Assembly: GCA_964035795.1 (NCBI GenBank)
Contig: OZ038321.1
Span: forward strand, 9,970,790 to 10,034,789
Reading direction: 5' to 3'
Source: Pterobdella sp. o SKG-2022
Lineage: Eukaryota > Annelida > Clitellata > Hirudinida > Piscicolidae
Length of the DNA: 64,000 nt
Shown: piece after piece, positions 33,955 to 44,876 of the stretch
Numbering within the stretch: position 1 is the stretch's first letter
Layout: every line of letters begins with the position of its first letter
The notes under the pieces: model-generated
The model's database searches: none
Told to the model about the DNA's origin: nothing
Seen by the model: the letters and a program-made list of their open reading frames with translations, nothing else
Made by a program: the position numbers and the translations under genes

Positions 33955-34625
33955 ACGTTTCTTGTGTTAAATGATCATATAATTCTTTCTGATTCAGTTA
34001 AAAATCTTGGTGTCTTTTTTGACAAAGATCTAAGCATGAAGTCCCACATAAAAAAATTATTGCAAATGTCATTTGCATCATTGAGGAAGATAAGAAGCAT
34101 TAAAAACTACCTGAACCAAGAGTCACTCAAAACACTTGTATCAGCTTTGATATTGAGTCGCATTGATTATGGAAACATTGTACTGATGGGATTACCCAAG
34201 TTACAAACCCAGAAAATCCAGTCCATAAGTAACACAGCAGCCAGATTTATATCAGGAGATAGAAAGTTTGCTCACATAACTCCTGTCTTAAAAGATCTAC
34301 ATTGGCTTAAAATTGAAAAAAGAATTTAATACAAGATGATATTGCAAGTGCATAAATGTCTCAAAATAAAAATTTCTTCTTATCTTTCATCGAAAATATC
34401 AACTAAATCTTCATTGCCTGAAAGAAAAAGACTCAGATGCTTAAACAAACTAGACATAGCTTGAGTGAGAACTAACACCATTTTGGGGAACAGAAGATTT
34501 GAAGTTGCTGCAGTAATTTTTTGGAACAATTTCCCAAATCACCTCAAATCCATAACCTCCCCAAAAACTTTTTCCAACTGCTTAAAAACCCATCTCATGA
34601 TTAACTCTTATAATCTTAAAACATA
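33955..34625 (+). mobile_element. CR1-like LINE 3' end
   Basis: The frame carries SVKNLGVFFDKDLSMKSHIK, LVSALILSRIDYGNIVLMGL, SNTAARFISG, ITPVLKDLHWLKIEKRI and, after a stop, RTNTILGNRRFEVAAVIFWN and NFPNHLKSITSPKTF. This is the standard CR1 C-terminal region (NLGV-D--L, YGN--L-GL, LHWLPV, LWN-LP). It is 5' truncated, as usual for LINE copies. Confidence 0.85.
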
Positions 34626-34827
34626 ATTTAAGAATTTTTTTCTTTCAAGTATTTTGTAACGAAAAACATCAAATGGGAGGAATTTTTAATACATTTATTG
34701 AGAATCAAAAGCTATAACTTTCTAAACGATGATAAGAGAGATTAATTTCTTTTGATAAAAGATGACATCGTTTAAAAAATTTTTTGAAGTACTCTTGAAC
34801 AATTACGATTTAATTTTTTCGCTAACG

Positions 34828-34868
34828 TTTTATGATAAGGCTAAACTTATCGAAAATTATAGCTTTTG
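34828..34868 (+). repeat. structured 30-bp motif in left PLE terminal repeat
   Basis: GATAAG-GCTAAA-CTTATC-GAAAAT-TATAGC lies at 34834-34863. The first helix is perfect, and the second has one A-A mismatch. Confidence 0.6.
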
Positions 34869-37686
34869 ATTCTCAATAAATGTATTTAAAAATTTTCTTA
34901 TATGATGTTTTTCATTACAAAATATTGAAGAAAAATACATACGATGTCTCTTAAAAGTTACATTAATACCCATTATAAGAAGGGTATCCACAAGCATATT
35001 ACTACATTCAAACGTCTGAAAATCAAATACGCGTCCATAAAAAACAGAATAATTTTTCTGAAATGATGCCTTCACAATACCATCCCCGAGTTCTTACAAT
35101 ACTCTTGCCCATTGAAGACAATACGTTCAAAATAACTGACTTCAAGATACCGAATCGACTTATCGAAAGATTGTTATAAAACCGAATCAAAAAACTTCTA
35201 CATTCTAAGAAAAAAATCGGAAGACCAAACCAATTTTCTGAAAAGTAAGCTTAAAATTGATAACTTCAATAAGATAATAAAAATCACAAGTGAAGCTTAT
35301 GAGAGAGAATTCCAGAAAAACAAACAAAAACTTAACAAGTTTGAAATTTTACAAAAAATGAGTTTACAAACACTACCACATAATCGCCCCACAACTTTTT
35401 TAAATCCACTCCTTCGACTTCAAAGCGAACTTCTGCCCCCACACGCGATATCACTCTTGAATAAAGGACCAAAGTTTGCTTTAACACACCAAAAAATTCC
35501 TTTCATGAACATAATTTTTTGTACGTTAAAAGCAGCACAAAGTCTAGAAAGAGTTGGCCTTCCTAAAAATGGTGAAAAGTTGCGACAAGATGTTTCCAAT
35601 ATCCTTTATCTAAAAAAACGAATACATCCAGCAATTTAACAAATTATGACAAAAAAGGTTTAAAGTATTTGAAAGAAAAAATAAAAAACAATGAATTGTC
35701 TATAACCCCACAAGACAAGGGCATTGGTTTTGTTGTTCTACCTGCCGATCAACTCAAAAAAAAGCTATAAAAGCCTTTAAAAATATCAAATGAGAAATCA
35801 AAGACAAAAAAACAATTTAGAAATAAAAATCCAAAAAAAACTACTGGAACTGAAAAAAGAGGAAAAGTTGTCAGAAAATGAATATAAACAAATTTATCCT
35901 TCAGGTTCTTTGATTCCTGTAGCTTACCCGTTAATAAAAGCTCACTAAAAAACCAAAAAACTTTCCTGCAAGAAACATTATATCACATCGAGGTTGTGAT
36001 AAAGCTCTGGCATTATATCTAATACCACTCATCCAAGCATGAGTCGATGCTTGTGACTACACATGCAAAAATTCTGTAGAATTCCTCTAAAGCCTCAAAG
36101 AAATAACTTTAAAGGAAGATGAATATCTGGTAAGCTTTGATACAAGAGCTCTATTCCCATCAATACCTCTAAAAAAATGCATAACCTTAATCAACAAAGA
36201 ATTAAAAGAAGATAAATATCTCCATAAACGAACAAGTCTTACAGTCGATGACATCACTGACCTTATAAATTTATGCCTGTCTTCATCCAATTTTATATAT
36301 GACAACAAAATAAACAGCATAAAAGACTCGGGACCTATTGGCCTAATGGTACCTATAGCGCAGATTTGGATGAACTTCACCTTGAATGAATCCATGAAAA
36401 TTGCTAGAAAAAGGAAGCTAAGAGCCATTCCATCACTAAAAATATACATGGATGACATTTTCGGAATTTTGAAAAAGAATAAAGAAAAAAACGCTCACAT
36501 TGAGTTTATTAATATCCTCAATGAAATTGATGAAAATTTAAAGAAACCAAAACTGATCATACCTTACAATTTCTTGACACACTTATAATAAAAAAACTAA
36601 CGGAACATTACAAACCAGGGCTTATAGAAAACAATCTAACACGGGACTCACCATCAATCCGTCCTCCAACCAAGATCCGAAAACTTGGATAGAAGTGTTT
36701 GAAGAAGCTTTATGCCGTACCCATAGATTGTGTTCCAATAATAGCCTTTCAAAAAACGAAATCAACTACCTCAAACAATTTTTAAGAAAATAAATATAGC
36801 AGAAAAATACTTAAAAATATCACAAGAACCTATATACCAAAGAAACTAACAATATCTAAAGAAACAAATTATAAAGATAGACTAAGAAGCTCAAAAACAA
36901 AAGTTGTATTAAAAAAGAATGAAAATAAAACAAAACAATGAAAAAGTCACATATCATGGGTTTCTATCCCTTATAATCCACATTTGAATGAACAACTTAG
37001 AAAAATTTTGATAAAACACAAAATTTCCTTCCATAGCTCCTCTGGGCCCAAATGAGGAAACATACTATGCTCAATTAATAAATCAAAACATAAAAAAATA
37101 GACCAAAAAAGAGTTTACAAATTAACATGCTCTTGTGATATGAATAAAGCGTATATTGGCCAAACAAGAGTGAGTATAAAAACCTGAATGAAGCAGCACA
37201 GGTCTGATGTTGAATCAAAAAAGATTGACTCAAAAATATCGGGGATTAGCAAATATGCTCGCTATTGTACTCATGGAAGAAAAAACTGGGAGACTCTTGA
37301 GCTTTTAGAAATTGAAAAAAAAAACATTTTCACTACAAAAAAATCTCTTGGTAAGGGAGAGCCTTGAAATAAAAAAGCACAATTCTGTTTTTAATGGCTA
37401 TAATGACCCACAACTCGTAGTTAATACTAATGCCTGAGATCCAATATTAAAGGATTTGAAAAAAATTGAACAGGGCAATGACCGAAGAGGGACATAGAGA
37501 TTAATTTCTCTTGATAAAAAGTGACATCGTTTAGAAATTTATTTTTTTAAAGTACTCTTGAACAATTGATTATTTGAAGCATTAAAATTGAAATAACTTC
37601 TATTTTTATAAATAATTAACTAATTCTTAATTATAGTCTTTGAAAAACTATATAACCATAGTTACGATTTAATTTTTTCGCTAACG

Positions 37687-37727
37687 TTTTATGATATGAC
37701 TAAACTTATTGAAAATTATAGCTTTTG
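37687..37727 (+). repeat. structured 30-bp motif in right PLE terminal repeat (decayed)
   Basis: GATATG-ACTAAA-CTTATT-GAAAAT-TATAGC lies at 37693-37722. Both helices are weakened, in the same position relative to the terminal repeat as the left copy. Confidence 0.5.
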
Positions 37728-37814
37728 ATTCTCAATAAATGTATTAAAAATTCTTATTTGATGTTTTTCGTTACAAAATATTGATGAAAAAACATACGAT
37801 GTCTCTAAAGTTTC

Positions 37815-38030
37815 AAGTTTTTGTTTTTCAGAAAATCAAATTAGAAAGTAGAAAGAAGGAGTAAATGAAAGGAATGACTAGGTGTGTGTGTGTGGATTGA
37901 AGGATAAGGCGTGAGGGGGTGGAAAGAATGAAAATTTACCATATTAGGACTTACTAAATATATATTCCAGTGGTCTTAAAGACTTAAACAGTTTCATGCC
38001 ACTATAATAATATTCGTTACTTGTATGTAT
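37815..38030 (+). repeat. left arm of a ~1.75-kb inverted-repeat composite
   Basis: TTTCAAGTTTTTG..AGAAAATCAAATTAG..GGAGTAAATGAAAG through CAGTTTCATGCCACTATAATAATATTCGTTA is the reverse complement of 39362-39575. The arms enclose (TTTG)n, a structured motif, a LINE piece and (CAAA)n. Confidence 0.7.
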
Positions 38031-38107
38031 GTTTGTTTGTTTGTTTGTTTGTTTGTTTGTTTGTTTGTTTGTTTGTTTGTTTGTTTGTTTGTTTGTTTGT
38101 TTGTTTG
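38031..38107 (+). repeat. (TTTG)n microsatellite
   Basis: About 19 uninterrupted TTTG/GTTT units directly follow the left arm of the inverted composite. The complementary (CAAA)n lies at 39341-39363, next to the right arm. Confidence 0.95.
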
Positions 38108-38150
38108 TATTATGGTAAGGCTATACTTACCGAAAATTCTAGCTTTTTTT
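38108..38150 (+). repeat. structured 30-bp motif with compensatory change
   Basis: GGTAAG-GCTATA-CTTACC-GAAAAT-TCTAGC lies at 38114-38143. Relative to the common form, the first helix changes A to G on one strand and T to C on the other, so pairing is kept. The second helix carries one mismatch. Confidence 0.65.
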
Positions 38151-38379
38151 GCTTAAATCTGTTAGAGCATAGTTTTTAAAAAATATGGTTTAAAAATGAA
38201 AAAATTTTGTTCTTTTATACAAAAAGACCACTTGTTTTTTAGCAAAAACTAACAGTATTCAGCTATAAATGATTTTTTTATTTTTTGAATATGATAATTC
38301 ATATATAAAAACATAGATGAGTAAAACCAGCTACCAGGGTACGTCTTAGCCAAATAGCTTCCGAAATCTACAAGCAGAA

Positions 38380-39340
38380 TCCACCCTGTAATAACTTCAA
38401 ATCGATTTCAAAAAAGCGTTTGACGCGATAGATTCGTCTAGAATGCTCAAAATTCTTGCTCCACATGGAATCTCTCCTAAAATTGTTAATACAATACGAA
38501 TGATGTATAAAAACACTTTCGCTCTCATAATGACCTCTGAAAGCAATACTGACATCTTCAAAACTGATTATGGCGTTTTACAAGAGAACCCACTCACCTC
38601 GCTACTTTTCATCATTCGCTTGGATTATACTCTTCGCGCCTCAATTTTTTCTTTAGATGAATTGACTCTTAAAAGAAGAGAAAGGCGCAGACTCCATCTT
38701 GAGATACTCGGCGAACTTGCATTTGCCGACGATATCTCTTTGATGGAAGATACGATAAACAAAGCCGAGTCTATTTTTCACAAAATTGAAACTGCAACTC
38801 CAAGTACAGGTCTTTTTTTCAACGCCAGCAAAACCAAAGAATTTCAATCTCTCTGTAGAGTCATATTCATGCTATAAATTGAGAAAAAATGGAAAAGGTT
38901 TATATAGAGGAATGAGTGAAATTATAGCATAATTACTGAAGATAAATCATTGGCTTGAATAAATTGTAGATAATTATAAGGCCCTCTGAATCTATTGCTA
39001 TACGGATGTGAATCTTGGGTAATGAACAATGCTGCATTAAATAAAGTTGATGGCACCTACACTCGCATGCTCCAAAAAGTCAAAAACGACTTCTGGAGAG
39101 ACCACCTAACAAATGCCCAGCCGAACTGTCAAATTCCAAGGCTGTCGACCATAGTTAAGAGAAGACGGTTAGCGCTTGCTGGACATGTAGCTCGGCACAA
39201 CGAGCTTGCAAGCATTTTTTTGTTTTGGACACTGGATGAGGCTTGTAGATGAAGACGTCCAAATATAAAACTGTAAGACGTTCTTCAAAAAGATACGAAA
39301 CTGACTTCTAACGAATCCCGTACTGCTATGGCGGATAACC
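38380..39340 (+). mobile_element. LINE, RT plus 3' tail with internal deletion
   Basis: The frames read DFKKAFDAIDSSRMLKILAP, KTDYGVLQENPLTSLLFIIR, LGELAFADDISLMEDTI and FFNASKTKEF (38390-38850). The tail follows at 38985-39290 (LLYGCESWVMNNAALNKVDG, FWRDHLTNAQPNCQIPRLS, RRRLALAGHVARHNELASI). The FADD catalytic block is intact. Sequence between KTKEF and the tail is shortened. The element ends in (CAAA)n at 39341-39363. Confidence 0.82.
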
Positions 39341-39361
39341 AACAAACAAACAAACAAACAA

Positions 39362-39575
39362 ATAACGAATATTATTACAATGGCATGAAACTGTTAGTCT
39401 TTAAGAACACTTTGGAATATATATTTATATTAAGTCAGTCCTAATATGATAAATTTTCTTTTCTTCTCACGCTTTATCTTTCAGCCCACACACATCCAAT
39501 CATTTCTTTCATTTACTCCTTGTTTCTTCCCACTAATTTGATTTTCTAGGAAAAAATACTTGAAATTAAAAAATT
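39362..39575 (-). repeat. right arm of the inverted-repeat composite
   Basis: This is the reverse complement of 37815-38030, with TAACGAATATTATTACAATGGCATGAAACTG next to the (CAAA)n run. Some indels separate the arms. Confidence 0.7.
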
Positions 39576-39589
39576 CTAAAGTTATGTTT

Positions 39590-39855
39590 TAAGATTATAA
39601 GACTTGATCATTGTGGAGGTTATGGATTTGAGGTGATTTGGGAGATTGTTTCAAAAAATTACTGCTGCAACTTCAAATCTCCTGTTGCCCAAAATGGTGT
39701 TAGCTCTCACTTTTGCTATGTCCATTTTGTTCGATGATCTGAGTTTTTTTCTCTCAGGCAATGAAAACACAGTTGATATTTTCGATGAAAGATGAAAAGG
39801 ATTTTCCATTTTGAGACATTTATGCACTTGTAATATCATCTTGTATTGAATTTTT
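39590..39855 (-). mobile_element. CR1 3' end fragment, minus copy
   Basis: The minus strand reads FWLKIEEKIQYKMILQVHK, CLKMENPFHLSSKIST, SLPERKKLRSSNK and RANTILGNRRFEVAAVIF, nearly identical in order to the CR1 end at 34290-34530. Confidence 0.8.
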
Positions 39856-39859
39856 TCTT

Positions 39860-39995
39860 CAATTTTAAGCCAAAAAGAATTCAATACAAGATGAAATTAA
39901 AAGTGCATAAATATCTCAAAATGGAAATGATAAGCAAGTATAAAGACAAAATTACGTCATGCTTCCAAACTGAAGATCGAAGGCACTACTACTAC
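39860..39995 (+). mobile_element. CR1 3' end fragment, head-to-head plus copy
   Basis: Starting almost exactly where the minus copy ends, the plus strand reads KRIQYKMKLKVHKYLKMEM and then ITSCFQTEDRRH. RIQYKM-L-VHK-LKME is thus present twice in opposite orientation around about 39858. Confidence 0.65.
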
Positions 39996-40029
39996 TACTT
40001 GTGTTTTATGACCTTCATCTCCTATCTAT

Positions 40030-40285
40030 TTTGAACGGATGATGATGTTTCCCGCCGACGATTTCTAAGGTAGCTTAAAGAAATAAGCAACCAGAGCGCA
40101 GTCGTCTGCAAACTGAAATTCTGAAACCAAAACTTTTCTAAGTTTGGTTCTAGCTTTGAGCTTTGCCGAATTTAAATCTTCACTATTAATTCTTGTTTGA
40201 ATCCAGATTATAGCCATTGTATTTTGAAATTCAACTTCAAACAGTGATGTACAAAAGAGCCCGAACAATGTAGGCATTAATAAAT
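40030..40285 (-). mobile_element. LINE RT-palm fragment
   Basis: The minus strand carries PTLFGLFCTSLFEVEFQN, AIIWIQTRINSEDLNSAK and LVSEFQFADDCALVAY, an RT block with an intact FADD. Both sides are lost. Confidence 0.75.
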
Positions 40286-40310
40286 TTCTTTGCTGAGAAC
40301 ACCTTCAGTG

Positions 40311-40785
40311 TATCTAATTCGAAAGTAATGTTTGTTTTCAAAAATACCGTCAAACGCTGAAAAATCTGAGCCTGTCAAAAAATTCACAAACATCGGCTAT
40401 CATTTGGCTCCATTGCCGTGCTTGTGACGTACAAGCACGAAAGGGTTCATTTTGTTCTGACAAGTAACGCTCAATACAAAAAGTTAGGTTGTTGATGTCA
40501 GTAATACAACTATAAACAAGCTTGCAAAAGTTCTAGCTCAATAATTTTTCTAGTTTCCACGAGTTTCTGCAATGAAGAGCTTATAAAAGAAATTCGATCT
40601 TGGAGCGCGCAAAAATTATATCGTAAAGAAGTTTTTAATGAATAGTCATCTAATATCTTGTTTATCCAAATAAAAAAAACACTCTTAATATCATTTTCAG
40701 CTTGACCACTAACAGTCTACTCTCATACAACGCTGTAACTCCGCTTAAGAGGGTTTGAAATCGAAATATGAAAACTTTGAACTAA
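40311..40785 (-). repeat. 470-bp dispersed repeat (family B), copy 2
   Basis: This is the full-length reverse-complement match of 19557-20030, including GGTTGTTGATGTCAGTAATACAACTATA and TGACCACTAACAGTCTACTCTCATAC. In both copies LINE debris lies nearby. Confidence 0.65.
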
Positions 40786-40799
40786 AAAGTTATGGAAAA

Positions 40800-41985
40800 A
40801 CTAAATTTAAATTCTATCTAACTCATATCATCCATCCATATGCTTCAAAACTAACTCCACCCCTATTAAATCCATAAGTTTATTGATTGCTATATATCTC
40901 ATATGTCCTTTATAATTAGTTGCCTATTTAAATTAATTTACAGAAAATAAAAACCACTAAAAATGTCTGAAATTTATGTTTCTATAATGAAAAAACATCA
41001 ACTCATTTTTGCAGAAATTTCTTATTAATCCAAATACATATGCGATATGAAGCTTTCTGAGGAGGTAGAAGATATTTTGGTCCGAAACTTTCCAGGGGTG
41101 GTGGTCTTATGACCTGTATTAACAAGATATTTTCTAGTCAACAAAAACTCTTTTGATTTCAAAATTTTTAAAATTTTAGCAATTTATTCTTTACCTTACG
41201 ATTACCAACATCTGGTTGCCACCTCAGACCACTGAATACTTTGATATTAGCAGCTTATTCTGGTTGATCATTTCACACAAAAATGACAACATCATCTGTA
41301 ACGACTACAATTCACATTTTTTGCCGTAGAATAACTTTAGTAGAGCTATTTTAAAAAAGAGCAGCTCAACGAATGAATCGTTGGAAACAACTATACTCTG
41401 CTCAATTAAGATCCTTGCATCAGAGTTGTTAAACTCAAACAAAACGTAAAAGTCAATTTATCAGTTTTTGTAGATAGTTTTAAAATTTACTATTGCAAAA
41501 TGGAAAGAAAAACGAGTTAGAAACAGACCACCAACCAATTCAGATAATTTTGAGCGTCGGTCTATGCATTGGCTCACACTACAGAAGCCCCCGACGAAAT
41601 TACCATAAATTGAACTAAAAAAATTTTTCAAAGCAATTTTTGAACAAAAAAACACTGAAATATTTCTAATGATCTTTTACCTAATAAAAAACTAAAAGCA
41701 CTATTGAAGGCGCTTAAAAGCGGAAACGATGGCTGTGCCTATGAAAGTTACCACTTAAAAGACAGGATAAACATGAAATTTATAAAACTCATAAAAAACT
41801 TAACTAACTTCATAAAAAAAATATCGCGCTCATAACGGCTATCTCCACCAAGAATTTGTGACATTAGAGTTTGAACTAACACTAAGTGGATGTATGCAAT
41901 ATTTCATTTTGACTCAAAAGCAGTAAAAATGCCAGCAACCGAATTTCAATTAACCTTAATGCTCTTAGTCTTCAAACAGTAGTTT
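40800..41985. other. AT-rich stretch with little recognisable content
   Basis: A short plus-strand segment near 41700-41780 (ALLKALKSGNDGCAYESYHL) resembles the linker before LINE RT domains, but is too short to classify. No other support for genes is visible. Confidence 0.3.
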
Positions 41986-41989
41986 GTAT

Positions 41990-42620
41990 TCTCCGTATCG
42001 AAGCTGAACGCTTGAACACTCCAACTTTGAAAAAAATGAGATAAACGCTTGTACATTCTTGAGCAAACATTTAAGTTTTTTGTTAATGAAAACGTAGTTT
42101 AAATGAGTTTTGTTTTTTTTCTATATCTGAAAGATAAATAAATCATTTTTCCGACTTCTTTTGAAAACATGGTTTGCTATCATTAATTGGTTTTGATGAG
42201 ATCAGTTAATAACTGATCCATTATGATTTGTTTTTGGGGATTGTTTGATTTTTCGATTCATTTTCAACGTGAACATTGAAATCACTAACAACCAGTACAA
42301 TTTTGTGGTTAGAGCATCCTTTGATAGAACCATTAAACAAGCTGTAGTGCTTTTCTGTTTCATTATTGCCTCTACATGGGTATAATAAACTATGATGGTA
42401 GTTACAAGATTTCAACAAATCATCTCTAAGTATTCTATGATTGATCGTATTGGTATTTTTGATAAACTTTTTCAACCAGTGACACGTGATAAATCTGAAG
42501 CTTCTGAGTTGTGACTGTTTATCTCGTAGTTACAAGTATCTTTTCATTAACCGCTTGTTAGTTGACAGAATCTTTATAATCAACCAGCCCATCATGTTTT
42601 ATTCAGAGAGGCAAATCTGT
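41990..42620 (-). mobile_element. LINE endonuclease fragment related to 3059-3680
   Basis: The minus strand gives LKKFIKNTNTINHRILRDD, a CNYHHSLLYPC block, ETEKHYSLFNGSIKGCSNHK and IVLVVSDFNVHVENESK. It aligns segment by segment with the endonuclease of the LINE at 2505-4388. Confidence 0.72.
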
Positions 42621-42639
42621 CTAGAGTGATTATGGAACG

Positions 42640-43870
42640 TTTTGTTTTTCTGAAGCACAACGTTCAGAATTTTTCGACAGTTTGAACTTTGGTGACTTGC
42701 TTTGCTATTAGCTGTCTTTGAAATTGTATAGATTGTGTATCGAGAAAGGGTAAGGTGTTATCCGCTTCAGTTTCAAACGTAAATTTCACATTGAAATCAA
42801 TTTCATTAAGGATATATAGAAACTCAATGTGTGAATCTTTTTCTTCATTTCTCCTAAAAAACCATTCTAAAAAATGAAATAAACCACCTAATAAACAACT
42901 TCCAAGATAATGGATATAATAAGAAAACCCTGACACACATAAAAAAAAAACATACAAACCGAAAACACCAACAATGAACAATATAACAACTTACAAAGAA
43001 AAATTGAGAAGCTCACAGGCCAAACAGGTTGATAAGAAAAATGAACAAAGAAAAAAACAACGAAATGGTCTAATATCATGTGTTTCTATTCCATATATTC
43101 CCCAAATAAATAATCAATTGGAAAAAATATTCACATAAAACAACATCTCTTTCCACAGCTTTTCAGGTCCCAAACTAGGAAGCATTTTATGCTCAAGAAA
43201 CAGGTTGAAACATAAGAAAATCAACCAAAAAGAAGTCTACAAATTGACATGCTCATGTGATAAAACCAATCTTACATCGGCCAGACAAGAGTAAGCATAA
43301 AGATCCGTATGCATCAGCACAAAGCAAACGTTATGTCCAAAAAAACTGATGCTGTAATATCGCGGATCAGCAAACATGCTCGACAATGCACCGATGGGAG
43401 ACACCAGAGATTTTACAAGTAGAAAAACAAAAGAATAAATTCTTGCTCCAAAGAAATCTCTTGGTGAGAGAAAGCCTAGAAATACAAAAACAAAATTCAG
43501 TTCATATTGGCTACAATGACCCGCAACTCCAGGTTAACACAAATGCATGGGACCCGATACTCAGAGAGCTAAAAATAATAGAGCAGAAGGGATCATCCAA
43601 GGGGGGACACAGAGATTAATTTCTCGTTTTCAAAAATTACTAACTTTACAATAATTATAAATGTATTAGAATTGCTTTGAACCTAATGTATAATTAATAC
43701 TTATAGTTAATATTTCTTACATATTTATTACGTAATACTCTAAATTATCTTTTAACTCATCACTATATAATCCCATAAACAATATTCACTTCATGCTAAT
43801 GTTTTATGATAAGGCTATACTTATCGAAAATTATAGCTTTTCTTTTAAATAAATGTATAAATTTTCAATT
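42640..43870 (+). mobile_element. second Penelope-like element, rearranged
   Basis: On the plus strand at about 42990-43620 the order is YIPQINNQLEKIF, FHSFSGPKLGSILCSRNRLKHKK, EVYKLTCSCDK (start of GIY-YIG), ISKHARQC-like and ATPG/NAWDPILRELK. This closely parallels the PLE at 37000-37460. A terminal-repeat segment follows at 43640-43870. At 42664-42860 RT residues (NEEKDSHIEFLYILNEIDFNV, NTLPFLDTQ) lie on the minus strand, so part of the element is inverted. Confidence 0.75.
43803..43842 (+). repeat. structured 30-bp motif, canonical copy
   Basis: GATAAG-GCTATA-CTTATC-GAAAAT-TATAGC lies at 43808-43837. Both six-base helices are perfect. It sits in the terminal repeat of the second PLE. Confidence 0.7.
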
Positions 43871-43974
43871 GATGTTTTTAAAGTTTATTTATTAATGTTT
43901 TCGACACAACTTCAACGCTAATCTTTGAGAATTAATATTGATGAAATATAATAGCCTGAATCAAATAGTAAGGT

Positions 43975-44070
43975 CAACAAACAAAAAGTATTAGAACGAA
44001 GATACGAAGCTTTTCTTAAGACTAGCTTACATTATCAAGTGATAAACACTTGATAATCTATATTGAATAT
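43975..44070. repeat. MITE-like hairpin
   Basis: GATACGAAGCTTTTCTTAAGACTAGCTTACATTATCAAGTG is followed by ACACTTGATAATCTATATTG, giving a CATTATCAAGTG/CACTTGATAAT inverted pair and the GATACGAAGCTTTTC core of the MITE family at 3682 and 5857. It lies about 290 bp upstream of the LRR gene. Confidence 0.55.
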
Positions 44071-44354
44071 GGTGATTTTTATTTATTAAAAACTCGACTG
44101 AAAAACCCGAAATTTTATTAAAAAATTAAAATGACTTTAACAGCAAAAAAGACTAGTCATTTTACAAATTACCAAATTAAACGCGTTGAGTGTAACATAT
44201 ACATTCGAGAAAGCTGTGTGCGCACGTAAAAATTTATATAAATTGTATGGTTCAAAAAAATGTCAAGTCGAGTTTTAGAATTTTTCAAATTTCAGATAAC
44301 TAATTTAAATAATTTCAATTAAAAAACAGTCGTTTGCTTTGGAAATTTATCATC

Positions 44355-44876
44355 ATGATGTTTCAAAAAATAATGCTGTTAATTTTAATAATTTCAATAC
44401 CTTTTTTTGCAGAAACTTATAATGAAAATAATTGTCCAAACTCTCGATGTTACTGTTATGCAGGTGAAGACCTAGAGTGCGGTGAGTTGTTCTTGAAGAA
44501 AGTACCAAGATTTAAACTTCTTAAAAACCCCAAAAAAATAACCTTCAAACAACTTGACCTTAGCAACAATCGAATACGAAAAATTGGTCCAAAAGTTTTT
44601 AAAAATATTACTGTAAAAATCATAAGAATGCGAAACAATTATAAAAAAGTGAACATATCTTTCCATAGAGAAGCTTTTCAAGGACTAAATTTTTGTTTAG
44701 AAAAAGTTGAATTCACAAGGAATTCTATTCCTCATTTACCTAGAGGACTCTTCAAGAATCTCAAATTTTTAGTCTCTATTCAAATGCCTGGCAATAAAAT
44801 TTCAAGCATTGCAAAAGGAGTCTTTAACGGCTCAAGTAACCTAACTATGATAGATTTGGATGATAACAAAATAACG
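44355..44876 (+). CDS. LRR gene, exon 1 (signal peptide, LRRNT, first repeats)
   Basis: The first ATG of tandem ATGs (44355 and 44358) begins MMFQKIMLLILIISIPFFAE, a good signal peptide. In-frame codons upstream exist but contain no ATG. The cap cysteines are followed by FKQLDLSNNRIRKIGPKVF and three further repeats. Reading past the donor enters AT-rich hydrophobic intron sequence and a stop. Confidence 0.87.

Larger units (their letters stand above)
34733..37810 (+). mobile_element. Penelope-like element with terminal repeats and GIY-YIG domain, decayed
   Basis: Direct terminal repeats (about 34733-34955 and 37497-37810; shared TACGATTTAATTTTTTCGCTAACG and TTGATTCTCAATAAATGTATT) bracket a PLE ORF in several frames. 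The N-terminus (35360-35640) has ISLLNKGPKFALTHQKIPF. The RT (36100-36590) has LVSFDTRALFPSIPLKKCI, a GPIGLMVPIAQIWMNFTLNE block and the palm LKIYMDDIFGILKK. The C-terminal GIY-YIG endonuclease (37110-37330) has YKLTCSCDMNKAYIGQTRVS and MKQHRSDVESKK. PLEs integrate with this endonuclease. Stops and frameshifts make it inactive. Confidence 0.85.

Noticed and set aside
37497..37810. Hammerhead ribozyme in the PLE terminal repeat
   Set aside because: Expected for PLEs, but I found no CTGANGA core opposite GAAA with pairing stems; ATGATAA near GAAA lacks essential core bases.
38031..38107. CRISPR-like or satellite array
   Set aside because: It is a simple TTTG microsatellite with no spacers, in a eukaryotic context.
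41461..41655. 64-codon minus-strand frame
   Set aside because: No motif, no ATG-supported context, and composition like the flanking AT-rich DNA.
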